This document shows, piece after piece, positions 41,913 to 50,881 of a stretch of DNA of 64,000 nucleotides. Positions within the stretch are counted from its first letter, which is position 1. Every line of letters starts with the position of its first letter. Both the position numbers and the translations under genes were made by a program. This stretch comes from Selenomonadales bacterium (GTDB lineage: Bacteria; Bacillota; Negativicutes; Sporomusales; UBA7701), in assembly GCA_029975165.1 (NCBI GenBank), contig JARKPR010000047.1:124001-188000 (forward strand). The letters are read 5' to 3'. The notes under the pieces are model-generated. The model did no database searches. It saw only the letters and a program-made list of their open reading frames with translations, and had not been told where the DNA came from.

Positions 41913-43313
41913 ATGCTCGATTTTTTTCGACGCTTGTTTTTCCGGTCAGCCGAAGGCACTGTCCCGGTCGCCGTTGGGCAGGGAGAAAGTCGTCGCGACA
42001 AGGACGACTTCGCCCGCCTGAACAGCGAGGCGCCGCTCAAGAGCGCTCGTCAGGCCGGGCATGCGTTCGTTCGCCGGGAGGCGGTGCTCAATCGCGTCGA
42101 AAGAATCGCGGGTTATGAGTTTTCCCTGCTGACGAGTCTGCAGACCCGCACGTCGCTGGGCGGGGATGCGGCGAAACGAGCCTACGATACCGCGCTCCTG
42201 GCCCAGTTGGCGCTGCATGGCGTGACATCGTTGCTCGGCAACCGCCTGGCCTTCATCGCCCTGTCGGGGGGATCGCTCGATAACACCCTGATCGATCGGC
42301 TGCCGCCGCGGAATACCGTGCTGATTCTCGATCTGGAGGACGAGGCGACGAATCGGGAGGGGCTTCATGCCCGACTGGCCGAGCTGAAACGCAAGGGCTT
42401 TATCCTTGGTTTGAACCATGCCGAGGCTGCCGATGGCGCTTCGCCCCTGCTCGCCGAAGCGGACTTCATCCAGGTCGATGTGACCGCTTTCAACGCGCTG
42501 GATTTGCGCGAGCTGTGCCGTCATCTAAAGAAGCTGCGCCTCGCGGGACAATCGGCTCCTCAACTGGTGGCACGGAATGTCCAGAGCCATGACGACTATC
42601 AGTTCTGCTACAAGTCCGGCTTCGACCTTTTCCAGGGGGAGTTCATCTCGAGCCGCGAGAGTCTCCATCCCGTCGGCGGCGGGGTCAATCACATGGCTGT
42701 CCTGAGCATCGTGGATATGCTGCTTCGCGAACAGAGTTTTTCCGCCATTGCCGAGCAGTTGAAGAACGAGCCGACCCTGAGCTACAAGCTGCTGCGCTAC
42801 ATCAATTCGGCGGCCATGGGATTGCAGCAACCCGTCGACAACCTCACCGAGGCATTGGTCCTCCTCGGGCGGTTGAAGTTTGCCCGCTGGACCTCGCTGC
42901 TGCTTTTCGATTTCGCGAATCCGACCTATCAGGAAATCTCGCTGGCCGAGCGCGCGCTGACGCGGGGCCGCACGCTGGAACTCCTGGCCGGCAGGGGAAA
43001 TGTCCCGAACGACCCGGCGCGCCTTTTTCTGGTCGGACTGTTCTCGCTGCTCGACAAGGTTCTGGGCCAGCCGCTTCCGGAGCTTCTGGAAAAAGCGGCG
43101 CTGCCGGATGTCGTGCGTGAAGCACTGCGGGGGAGTGCGGGCCATTACGCCAACGCGCTGGCGCTGGTGAGGCTCGGGGAGTCGGATTCCGGCGCCAGTC
43201 CGGAACAGCTGGCCGGCGCATTGGCGTCGTGCGGGATCGAGGATGCCTGCTACATGCAGGCAGCGATAGCCGCGTTGGTGTGGACGGACCAGACGCTGGC
43301 GGGCGTGGCCTGA
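41913..43313 (+). CDS. HDOD-domain protein with degenerate EAL domain (YuxH-like)
   Basis: A 466-residue cytoplasmic signalling protein. Residues about 45-255 resemble an EAL fold (VLNRVERIAGYEF, LILDLEDEAT, GFDLFQGEFIS) but lack the EAL and DDFG catalytic motifs, so no phosphodiesterase activity is expected. The HDOD domain (about 265-460) begins at VLSIVDMLLREQSFSAIAEQLKNEPTLSYKLLRYINS. Such proteins link c-di-GMP or stress signals to motility and surface behaviour. It converges on a GGDEF-EAL gene 10 bp away. Confidence 0.88.
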   Translation: MLDFFRRLFFRSAEGTVPVAVGQGESRRDKDDFARLNSEAPLKSARQAGHAFVRREAVLNRVERIAGYEFSLLTSLQTRTSLGGDAAKRAYDTALLAQLALHGVTSLLGNRLAFIALSGGSLDNTLIDRLPPRNTVLILDLEDEATNREGLHARLAELKRKGFILGLNHAEAADGASPLLAEADFIQVDVTAFNALDLRELCRHLKKLRLAGQSAPQLVARNVQSHDDYQFCYKSGFDLFQGEFISSRESLHPVGGGVNHMAVLSIVDMLLREQSFSAIAEQLKNEPTLSYKLLRYINSAAMGLQQPVDNLTEALVLLGRLKFARWTSLLLFDFANPTYQEISLAERALTRGRTLELLAGRGNVPNDPARLFLVGLFSLLDKVLGQPLPELLEKAALPDVVREALRGSAGHYANALALVRLGESDSGASPEQLAGALASCGIEDACYMQAAIAALVWTDQTLAGVA

Positions 43314-43323
43314 ACGTCAATCA

Positions 43324-46086
43324 TCACTGTTCGTCGACGAGGCAGGGCTGCTCTGCATTTATACCACGCACGCGGTTCTCGAATTCCTGAACAGGCAGCG
43401 GCTTGCTGAAGAAATATCCCTGGTAAGCATGGCAGCCGGCGTGTGCTAGGAAGTCTCTCTGCTCGGCCGTTTCGACGCCTTCCGCGATCACCTGCAGGCC
43501 GAGGCTCTCGGCCAGGGCGATGATCGTCGTCGCGATTGCCGCATCGTTCGGGTCGACGAGAATATCCCGCACGAACGACTGGTCGATCTTCAACTGCTCC
43601 AGGGGCAGCAATTTCAAATAGGACAGGGAGGAATAGCCGGTGCCGAAATCATCGAGCGAGAAGGAGATGCCCTTGTCCTTCAGCGCCCGCATTCTTTCGA
43701 TGACTTCCTGGACGTTTTCCACCAGCAGACTTTCCGTCAGTTCCAGTTTCAGTCGTTCAGGATTGGCCAGGGTTCTGGCCAGCGTCGAAAATACATGGTC
43801 GACGAAATCGGGATGGTGAAATTGCCGCGCGCTGACATTGACGGCGATCGTCAGATCGGCCATTTTCGGTCGATCCGCCCATTCCGTCAGCGTGACGCAA
43901 ACGGTATCCAGCACCCATTGGCCCAGTGGCAGGATCAATCCCGTTTCCTCGGCCAGCGGAATGAACGCCGCTGGGGAGACTAGGCCGCGTTCGGGATGAT
44001 TCCAGCGGACCAGTGCTTCGGCGCCGCTGATGCGGCCATCGGCCTGGATCTGAGGTTGCAGGTGCAGAACCAGTTGGCCTCGCTCGATCGCCTGCCGCAG
44101 GTCTCCCTCCAACGTGGCGCGTTCCATTACGCGGGTTTGCATTTCCGGGTCGTAGAAGCGCAGGCAGTTGCGCCCGGTGTCCTTGGCCTTGTACAGGGCC
44201 AGATCGGCCTGCTGGAGCAGACCATCGACCGATGCTTCGCGCCCGTGGATCAGTGCGGCGCCAATGCTGGCCGTGCAGTGGTACTCGGTGTCGATGATCC
44301 GAAAGACCGGAGCAAATGCGTCAAGAACCCTCGCCCCGGCAGCTTCGGCCTGTAGCGCCGCGTCGCGCGGGTTACTGCTCAGCCCGTTGAGCAGCACCAC
44401 GAATTCGTCGCCGCCGAGTCGGGCAATGGTTTCAGCCTCGCGGATGCAGCGGGTGAGTCGCTGCCCGACCAACTGCAGAAGCCGGTCGCCATTGTCATGG
44501 CCGAGAACACTGTTGAGCGTCTTGAAATCGTCGATGTCGATCAGCAACACCGCGCCGCAGGTTCCTGTCCGCGCGCATCTGGCGATTGCCTGCTTCAGGC
44601 GGTCGATCAGTAATCGTCTATTCGGCAACCGGGTCGTCGGATCGACGAAAGCCAGCTCCCGGATCTTCTGCTCGGTCTTCCGGGCTTTCGTCAGGTCGGT
44701 TAGCGACGCCACGAAATGGGTGACGACGCCGTGGTCGTCCTTCACTGCGGAAACGCTCACCCACGCGGGGTACGTTTCGCCGTTTTTGCGCCGATTCCGG
44801 AGTTCCCCTTGCCACTCGCCGGAGCTTCGGATGCTCTCCAAAAACCCATCCTTCGAATCCGACTCGAGCAGGTTCGGCCGCAGTATGGCCAACGTCCGGC
44901 CAACGGTCTCGTCTCCGCCAAAGCCCGTCGATTCAGTAAACGCCTTGTTGACCGTCAGCACCTCGAATTTCGCATTGGTGATCGCCATGGCTTGCTGCGA
45001 CTCGAAGGCGACGGAGGAAATCTTCAGTCCGGCGCGCTGCTCGCTGAGCAGACGATTCCGCGCGACCAGGATGTCGGTCAGATCGTTCAGGGAGCCGACG
45101 ACGGATTCGATATCGTCTCCGCCGGAATCGGTTGCGACCTCGCCGGTCTCCTCGGCGACCAGTCGCTCGGCTTTTTGCCGCAGTCGGCGCAGCGGTATCA
45201 GATTGAGCCGCAACAGAAGCAGCGTGACCAGAACCGCCACTGCGATCGATGCGAGCGTGTTGCGCGCGGCTTTTTCATTGCTTTCGTTGATGGCGTTGTA
45301 CGCGGGCGAACTGTCGATCTCGGCGATGAGAACCCATCCGTCATCGACGATGAAGATCGGCAGATAGGCCTGGGTAAGGCGGGATCCTTCGATGGAGCGG
45401 AATGCCGCGTCCTTGTGCTGGAATGCCTCCTTGATGGCCGCGGCATCGGGCGTGGTTCCTCGCGGTCTGCTCGACGCCGCGACCTCGCCTGTGCGAGAGA
45501 CCAGAGAGAGTTCGGCGCCGATTTCCTGGCTGAGCGCCTTGACGAATCCGTCATCGATCCGTTTTCCGGTGCATACCGCGCCGACGACGCGGTCGCCGAT
45601 TCGTATCGGTTCGACATACGTGATCAACGGCCCGTTCTTTTCCCTGACGCTTACCAACGTCGCATTTCCGGCCAAGGCTTCATCAATGCCCCAGTACGTC
45701 GCCGGATCTCCTCGTCGTTGCGGTTCCTGCGCCCGGTAGATCACCATGCCTTGTTCGTCGGTGATTTCAAGGACGTCGACCCTGGCTTGTTGAAAGGTCC
45801 GGTCGAGCAGTTCGGCAACGGCTTCGGTTCGCCTGTCGCCGGACGTGCTCAGCGCGTTCGCCAGATCCTGCTGGAGCATAAGCGAGACCGACTGCACCCA
45901 CTCCGATTCGTGTCTGATCATCGGTTCGAAGATCAGCGCCACGGTCCTGGCTTTTTCGACCTCGCGCTGCTTGACCACATAGCCGCGCAGATCGCTTGCC
46001 GTGGTGTGGTTCAGCCATAGCAGGACCAGTGCCAGGGCGATGAACGAGACGGCCAGGCTTCCTTTTAACCCCAGCGGGTTTCTCAT
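43324..46086 (-). CDS. CACHE-HAMP-PAS-GGDEF-EAL c-di-GMP enzyme
   Basis: A 920-residue membrane protein. Two spans (about 8-26 and 273-292) bracket a periplasmic CACHE-like sensor with the typical GPLITYVEPIRIGDRVVGAV segment. HAMP (to about 345), PAS (about 360-480), GGDEF and EAL domains follow. The active site LGGDEF is intact, while the inhibitory site is REAE instead of RxxD. The EAL domain has EALVRW, DDFGTGYSSL and EGVET, so phosphodiesterase activity is expected. The gene is 38 bp downstream of a PstS-like binding protein, which may deliver the signal to the CACHE domain. Confidence 0.92.
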   Translation of the reverse strand: MRNPLGLKGSLAVSFIALALVLLWLNHTTASDLRGYVVKQREVEKARTVALIFEPMIRHESEWVQSVSLMLQQDLANALSTSGDRRTEAVAELLDRTFQQARVDVLEITDEQGMVIYRAQEPQRRGDPATYWGIDEALAGNATLVSVREKNGPLITYVEPIRIGDRVVGAVCTGKRIDDGFVKALSQEIGAELSLVSRTGEVAASSRPRGTTPDAAAIKEAFQHKDAAFRSIEGSRLTQAYLPIFIVDDGWVLIAEIDSSPAYNAINESNEKAARNTLASIAVAVLVTLLLLRLNLIPLRRLRQKAERLVAEETGEVATDSGGDDIESVVGSLNDLTDILVARNRLLSEQRAGLKISSVAFESQQAMAITNAKFEVLTVNKAFTESTGFGGDETVGRTLAILRPNLLESDSKDGFLESIRSSGEWQGELRNRRKNGETYPAWVSVSAVKDDHGVVTHFVASLTDLTKARKTEQKIRELAFVDPTTRLPNRRLLIDRLKQAIARCARTGTCGAVLLIDIDDFKTLNSVLGHDNGDRLLQLVGQRLTRCIREAETIARLGGDEFVVLLNGLSSNPRDAALQAEAAGARVLDAFAPVFRIIDTEYHCTASIGAALIHGREASVDGLLQQADLALYKAKDTGRNCLRFYDPEMQTRVMERATLEGDLRQAIERGQLVLHLQPQIQADGRISGAEALVRWNHPERGLVSPAAFIPLAEETGLILPLGQWVLDTVCVTLTEWADRPKMADLTIAVNVSARQFHHPDFVDHVFSTLARTLANPERLKLELTESLLVENVQEVIERMRALKDKGISFSLDDFGTGYSSLSYLKLLPLEQLKIDQSFVRDILVDPNDAAIATTIIALAESLGLQVIAEGVETAEQRDFLAHAGCHAYQGYFFSKPLPVQEFENRVRGINAEQPCLVDEQ

Positions 46087-46124
46087 GGTGCCGCTGTCCG
46101 GTTGATGATCACGTTTGTAGTCTC

Positions 46125-46994
46125 CTAGCGGCTTGCGGATTGCGTGGGCGCAGGAAGCAGGCCATTGGCGCGAAGTAGCTGTGCGCCCTGCGGCGAGGAG
46201 ATGAACTGGAGGAATGAACGTCCGGCCTCGGTCAGCGAGGATTCCTTGTAGATCAGGCCGACCTCCGTCCAGAGGGTATAGCGTCCGGCGTCCACGTTGT
46301 CCGCATTCGGTTCGATCGAGTCGAGCTGCAAGGCGATCAGTTTCGTTTTCGCTCCGGAAAGCGCCGATCGGTTGAGGAAACCGAAGCTGGCGGGAAAGCG
46401 GTCCAGCAGTTCGATCAACTGCGTATCCAGATGCACGATTTTCACGTTGTCGTGGTACTGCAGGTTTTCAAAGGCCTTGATCTCCCGCATTATGCCCTGC
46501 AGCGAAGCATCCGTTTTTTCCCTGCCGATGGCACGAATCGCACCGGGTTTTCCGCCGAGGTCACTCCAGTTGGCGATCTTTCCCGTGAATATGTCGATGG
46601 CTTGTTGCGTGGAGATGTTCGGTACGGTGACGCCGGCTCCGCCTACGAAGGCCACGGGGTCGCGGCCGATGGGGCTATAGATCAGGCCGAGACTCAGCTC
46701 CTTGCCTTTGAGGGGGCGGCCGACGCGGCCCATCGTGGCCGTTCCCTCGGTGACTTCACGCAGCGCGCCGGAAGTGCCGATGGTCGGCGGCACGACAACC
46801 CGGTGCCGGGTCTGCTGGTGGTTGTAGGCGTTTGCCAGTTCCTTCAGGATGTACTCCGGGTTGCCGCTTCCCGGGATAACCAGCGTTTCCGCGCTTGCCA
46901 CGGGCATGAATGCCAGCATGGTGAGGCAGAGAGTTGCGGCGCGCCCGATGAATTTCGAGTTCAGGCGTGTCGTGCCGGATATTGTGATGTTCAT
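46125..46994 (-). CDS. PstS-like periplasmic oxyanion-binding protein
   Basis: A 289-residue exported protein (signal peptide to ASA, about residue 35) of the phosphate-binding family PBP-like-2. IPGSGNPEYILKELANAYN, TIGTSGALREVTEGTATMGRVGRP and IFTGKIANWSDLGGKPGAIRAIGREKTDASLQGI resemble PstS-type anion-binding loops. No Pst permease or ATPase genes adjoin; its operon partner is a CACHE-GGDEF-EAL enzyme, so a sensory role is more likely than import. Confidence 0.85.
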   Translation of the reverse strand: MNITISGTTRLNSKFIGRAATLCLTMLAFMPVASAETLVIPGSGNPEYILKELANAYNHQQTRHRVVVPPTIGTSGALREVTEGTATMGRVGRPLKGKELSLGLIYSPIGRDPVAFVGGAGVTVPNISTQQAIDIFTGKIANWSDLGGKPGAIRAIGREKTDASLQGIMREIKAFENLQYHDNVKIVHLDTQLIELLDRFPASFGFLNRSALSGAKTKLIALQLDSIEPNADNVDAGRYTLWTEVGLIYKESSLTEAGRSFLQFISSPQGAQLLRANGLLPAPTQSASR

Positions 46995-47036
46995 TCGCTT
47001 GTTCTATCGAGAGGTGAACGACAGGGAAGCAAATGT

Positions 47037-47052
47037 AGACCACTATAGGTCT
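47037..47052. promoter_or_regulatory. Inverted repeat upstream of the PstS-like gene
   Basis: AGACC and GGTCT arms (perfect, 5 bp) surround ACTATA 43 bp upstream of the PstS-like start. The core may overlap the promoter (TATAGT on the minus strand). The remainder of the 267-bp gap up to 47262 shows nothing clear. Confidence 0.3.
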
Positions 47053-47261
47053 GTATCGCAAATCCGGTGTTTTGCCTTTGCGTGCCTTTTGCTTGAAAAA
47101 CGGTGTTCGGAGCGCTTGTTCTTCTTTGTGATTTCGGTTGTTGTTCAATGCGTTGCCGTCGGAAGATTTGCGCGGCGAAGGGCTCGAGTTCGGATTGCCG
47201 CACCCGACCGGGATCATCGCGGGGCCGGGAAGCGGATCTCCGGAGGGGACGTGTTCGGCGA

Positions 47262-47615
47262 TCAGGCCGCCTTTTCGCCGCCGAATTCCTCATACGCCTG
47301 CAGGGCTTCCGCCGCGGTCATCACCGACGGACCGCCGCCCATGTAGATGGCGACCTGCAGCATTTCCTCGAATTCCTTGCGCGTTACGCCCATGCGCACG
47401 CAGGCCTGGGCGTGGAAGGCGAGGCAGCCCTGGCAGCGGGCGGCGATACCGATGGCGGTGGCGATCAGTTCCTTGGTCTTGGCCGACAGCGCACCGTCGG
47501 CGTGAGTGGCCTTGGCCATCTGCTGGAAACCCTGCATGGACTCGGGGATTTCCTTGTTCATCTCTTTGAGTTTGCCGCCGATGTCGGTGGCGAGTTGCTT
47601 GTAGCTTGCGGTCAT
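47262..47615 (-). CDS. Carboxymuconolactone decarboxylase/AhpD-family protein
   Basis: A 117-residue helical protein with the AhpD-type redox motif Cys-x2-Cys-x3-His (CQGCLAFH) preceded by LIATAIGIAAR and followed by ACVRMGVTRKEFEEML. Such proteins act as peroxidase partners or thiol-dependent reductases. It is divergent from thioredoxin 2 and shares a 74-bp promoter region with it, which suggests a joint thiol-stress response. Confidence 0.9.
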   Translation of the reverse strand: MTASYKQLATDIGGKLKEMNKEIPESMQGFQQMAKATHADGALSAKTKELIATAIGIAARCQGCLAFHAQACVRMGVTRKEFEEMLQVAIYMGGGPSVMTAAEALQAYEEFGGEKAA

Positions 47616-47648
47616 GCTTATCTCCTTGGATTTTGTGAAACAGCCCCG

Positions 47649-47660
47649 ATATTGTAATAT
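47649..47660. promoter_or_regulatory. Palindrome ATATT-GT-AATAT between ahpD-like and trxC
   Basis: A perfect 5-2-5 palindrome in the short AT-rich gap between the divergent AhpD-like and thioredoxin 2 genes. It is a candidate operator able to control both genes. Confidence 0.35.
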
Positions 47661-47689
47661 AAGAAAACACTAATATGAAGAGGCGACGT

Positions 47690-48148
47690 ATGGAAGACAC
47701 GATTCAACTGGTGTGCCCGCATTGCGATACGATCAATCGCGTGTTGCCTGACCGCCTGCAAGAACGGCCGGTGTGCGGGCGATGCAAGCAGTTGCTCTTG
47801 ACCGAGGAACCGATGGAACTGACGACGCAGAATTTCGATCGTCACGTGAACAATTCCGATTTGCCGATTCTCGTCGATTTCTGGGCGCCCTGGTGCGGTC
47901 CGTGCCGGACGATGGGGCCGGTGATTGCCGAAGCTGCGCGCGTGCTGGCGCCGAACGTGCGTGTCGGCAAGCTCAATACCGAGGATGAGTCCGCCATCGC
48001 CGCACGCTTTGCCATCCGCAGCATCCCGACCCTGGCCGTCTTCCGGCGCGGAACTCTGGTCCAGCAACAGGCGGGGGCCGTGCCCCTCCCGCAGTTGCTG
48101 GCCTGGGTCCGGGCAGCCGTGCCGGGCGCGGGGAGAGGACACGCATGA
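47690..48148 (+). CDS. trxC: Thioredoxin 2
   Basis: A 152-residue cytoplasmic thioredoxin. The N-terminal zinc ribbon CPHCDTINR ... CGRCK is typical of TrxC, and the redox site WCGPC follows in DFWAPWCGPCRTMGP, with the cis-Pro loop SIPTLAVF. ATG 47690 has GAGG six bases upstream and gives the usual N-terminus; an ATG at 47675 is less likely. The gene overlaps the next transporter gene by four bases. Confidence 0.94.
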   Translation: MEDTIQLVCPHCDTINRVLPDRLQERPVCGRCKQLLLTEEPMELTTQNFDRHVNNSDLPILVDFWAPWCGPCRTMGPVIAEAARVLAPNVRVGKLNTEDESAIAARFAIRSIPTLAVFRRGTLVQQQAGAVPLPQLLAWVRAAVPGAGRGHA

Positions 48149-49119
48149 GCGCGCACGACTCCACGCCCGCCGCAGGAAGCCTGGCCCACTTTCCCGTTTC
48201 CCTGATTTCCACGGTGATGGGGCTGACCGGACTGGCCATCGCCTGGCAGAAGGCGCATCTGGTCTTCGGCATCTCGTCTGCGGTATGGATCGGCATCGCC
48301 ATGTTCGCGAGTGCCGTATTCGTATCGCTGGTCGGCCTCTATGCGGTAAAGCTTGTGCGCTTTCCCGATGCGGTGCGCGGCGAGTGGCGCCATCCGGTGC
48401 GCGTCAGCTTTTTTCCCACCATATCCATCAGCCTGATGCTGCTGGCTGCCGTATGGGGCGAAGCCGCTCCCTCGGTGGCCTTCTTCCTGTGGGCGACCGG
48501 CGCTGTGTTGCAGCTGCTGTTCACGCTGTCGATCCTGAGCAGCTGGATGTTCCACACGCATTACGACATCAAGCACGCCAATCCGGCATGGTTCATTCCG
48601 GTGGTCGGCAACCTGTTCGTGCCGATCAGCGGCGCGCGCTTCGCCTCGCCTGAACTCGGCTGGTTCTTCTTCAGCATCGGCATCTTCTTCTGGCTGGTGC
48701 TGATGATCATCATTTTCTACCGCGTATTCTTCCACGAGCCGGTGCCGCCGCGCCTGCAACCGACACTGTTCATCCTGCTTGCGCCTCCGGCCGTCGGCTT
48801 CATCGCCTATGGCGTGCTCGTGCCGGAGCTCGATACGCTGGCGCGCCTGCTGTACTACTTCGCGCTGTTCATCGCACTGCTGCTAGGTGCCAACGCGCCC
48901 CGCTTTGTGCGCGGCGGGTTCTTCATATCGTCGTGGGCGTACTCGTTCCCGCTGGCGGCGATCACCATCGCTTCGTTCTCCATGGCGCAGCGTAGCGGGC
49001 TGTCGTTCTTCCTCGGCTTGGCCGGGGCGCTGCTGGCGGTCGCGACCGCGGTTATCGGGCTGCTCGTCGTCAAGACTCTCGGCGCAGCCATGCGCAACGC
49101 GATCTGCGTGCCGGAGTAG
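48145..49119 (+). CDS. TDT/SLAC1-family transporter (TehA-like)
   Basis: A 324-residue membrane protein with about ten spans. AHFPVSLISTVMGLTGLAIAW and the MFHTHYDIKHANPAWFIPVVGN region mark the tellurite-resistance/dicarboxylate transporter (TDT, SLAC1-like) family, which conducts anions. Coupled to trxC by an ATGA overlap, so thiol redox control and anion efflux (tellurite, sulfite or similar) may be linked. Substrate uncertain. Confidence 0.9.
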   Translation: MSAHDSTPAAGSLAHFPVSLISTVMGLTGLAIAWQKAHLVFGISSAVWIGIAMFASAVFVSLVGLYAVKLVRFPDAVRGEWRHPVRVSFFPTISISLMLLAAVWGEAAPSVAFFLWATGAVLQLLFTLSILSSWMFHTHYDIKHANPAWFIPVVGNLFVPISGARFASPELGWFFFSIGIFFWLVLMIIIFYRVFFHEPVPPRLQPTLFILLAPPAVGFIAYGVLVPELDTLARLLYYFALFIALLLGANAPRFVRGGFFISSWAYSFPLAAITIASFSMAQRSGLSFFLGLAGALLAVATAVIGLLVVKTLGAAMRNAICVPE

Positions 49120-49216
49120 CCGCGAGAACCCGCCATCAATCCCCAAGGCATAATCCCGCCCGCACGACCCGGGCTGACGTCCGCCGATGGACGAAGCAGT
49201 ACTGCCGGAGATACTT

Positions 49217-49248
49217 CAACCCCGGTGAAGCGCACTTCACCGGGGTTG
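49217..49248. terminator. Bidirectional hairpin between TDT transporter and EB_dh protein
   Basis: CAACCCCGGTGAAG (49217-49230) and its exact complement (49235-49248) form a 14-bp stem with a four-base loop, located between convergent genes. No long T-run is present on either side, but the symmetric placement suggests termination of both transcripts. Confidence 0.7.
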
Positions 49249-49270
49249 TGCTTTGAATCCGCTCTTTAAC

Positions 49271-50317
49271 TCACTTCTTGAAAGTCATGAATAGCGGGTC
49301 ATCGACCGTCGCATGGCGGACTTGGGCGTTGTCAAAGGCGGCGAATCCGAAGGCATAGCGCTTGTTGAGCTTGTCGAACTGCACGTCAAACTTGCTGCCA
49401 GTAACCAGTTTGCGACTGATCACCGAGGTTTGGACGCCATCGCTCCACTTGTGGACGATCCTGATGTCCGCTCGGTCGCCTTTCAGTTCATTGGCAATGT
49501 ACGAGGCCACTTCGTCCCCCGCCTTGAAGCGGCTATCGTCGAAGGCTACTTCATCGCCGCGCTTGATGTAATAGGTACCACCTTCATTGGCTGCCTTGCC
49601 ATCGCGGCCCATGAACTCCGGCTTGCCATCCACCAACTTGATCGGCGTGTAATCGCCTTCGGGGTTGCCCGGATCGCTCTTGCGGCCGGCATTGGGGCTT
49701 TCCTTTGCGTCATAACGGGTATGGTCGACGTACTGGTCATCGACGAATCCCCACGGCACTGTGCGGCTGCCCTTCATATGCCAAATATCGCCCAATTGCC
49801 CTTCTGCGGCGGTGTACTTGTTGCCGTAGGGTTTGCCTTGGCCCTCATGGCACATCGCCGCGCATCCTTTCTTGTCGAATCCCTTGATCGAGTCGCCGAT
49901 CGGCCAGATGAACGCCCATTTGTCTTCATAGTAAACGTTGTCGTCGCCGCCCTTGTTCTCCGGATCGGCGAGTTTCTTCCACGTTCCATCGGCCTGTTTC
50001 TGGAACGGGCCCCGACGCCGCGAATCCGTCGGATCGTTGTACTGGACCAGCATGTAAAGCATGTCCTTGGTGTAAACGGCTTTCAACGTGGCGTTGGTTG
50101 CTCCCTGGCCTCCGGCGAAGTTCGCGCCACCCGTCAGTTCGAACTTCAACGGTTTGGCCTTGGCCCACGCAGGGTCTTTGTCCAGCGATCCGAGATTGGG
50201 GGCCGAAGCCACCTTGACCGCGACCAGCGTGTCAGCCGCCAACGCTGACTGGCAGCCCACGAAAGCCATCGTGACAAGAGCAAACGCCGTGTTTGCGGAA
50301 ATCATGCTCTGTTTCAT
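49271..50317 (-). CDS. Ethylbenzene dehydrogenase-type heme-binding protein with CxxxCH motif
   Basis: A 348-residue exported protein (signal peptide to ALA, about residue 27). The body matches the EB_dh/DUF heme-binding fold seen in the gamma subunits of ethylbenzene dehydrogenase-like enzymes (KAVYTKDMLYMLVQYNDPTDSRR ... KWAFIWPIG). An added GCAAMCHEGQ segment near residue 152 has Cys-x3-Cys-His rather than CxxCH and could bind a c-type heme. No molybdoenzyme subunits are adjacent, so it probably acts alone as an electron carrier or sensor. The start follows a purine-rich AAGGGGACGC. Confidence 0.85.
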   Translation of the reverse strand: MKQSMISANTAFALVTMAFVGCQSALAADTLVAVKVASAPNLGSLDKDPAWAKAKPLKFELTGGANFAGGQGATNATLKAVYTKDMLYMLVQYNDPTDSRRRGPFQKQADGTWKKLADPENKGGDDNVYYEDKWAFIWPIGDSIKGFDKKGCAAMCHEGQGKPYGNKYTAAEGQLGDIWHMKGSRTVPWGFVDDQYVDHTRYDAKESPNAGRKSDPGNPEGDYTPIKLVDGKPEFMGRDGKAANEGGTYYIKRGDEVAFDDSRFKAGDEVASYIANELKGDRADIRIVHKWSDGVQTSVISRKLVTGSKFDVQFDKLNKRYAFGFAAFDNAQVRHATVDDPLFMTFKK

Positions 50318-50881
50318 TGCGCGTCCCCTTTGAATGAAAATCCTTTGATCTGAAGTGTCGTAAAAGATCGTTTTTAACTCCCGTGAATATGACTACGAGT
50401 TTATCGATAGGTTGCCTTACGCAACATCGGAAAAAAGCTATTTCTCGTATCAGATAATTCCTATATGGCGTTTTTCGGATGGATCTGAACACACGACGCA
50501 GGGCCAGGGTAATTGGCGGATACGCTTGTTTGACCCAATTCGGTCCAGGTTGTGGCGCGCTGATCAACGCATCCGTGGTGCCCAGTGCAGGCGGCGCCGG
50601 AAATAGCGGCGCATAATAGCGGTACGGGTGCCTGCGTGGTTGCGCTTCATGCGCCGCAGGTGTGAAGGTCCGCATTGCTCGGCCAGCGTATTGTCGGAAA
50701 ATTTCGCCCGACACGGCGATGCGGACATAGCAGCCGGCGTAACGTCCGGCCACCCGCGTTTATTCGTCACTTATGTCTGACGGGCCCCAATCAACAATCG
50801 TGACGCTGTACTTCCCATTCGCCCGGTGCATGGCGAAATGGGGTTTCAATGTTTCCCCAGGAAGCATTGATCCACCGAGAC
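50318..50881. other. Intergenic region without recognisable gene
   Basis: This 564-bp gap separates the EB_dh-type gene from the CBS gene, both on the minus strand. The part nearest the EB_dh gene is AT-rich (50330-50480) and probably holds its promoter. Frames of 60-170 codons exist but have no ribosome-binding sites, family resemblance or plausible composition. No RNA gene or insertion sequence remnant was recognised. Confidence 0.6.

Noticed and set aside
50232-50753. A 173-codon minus frame in the gap upstream of the EB_dh-type gene
   Set aside because: No ribosome-binding site, no family resemblance, and it runs into the EB_dh coding region in another frame.
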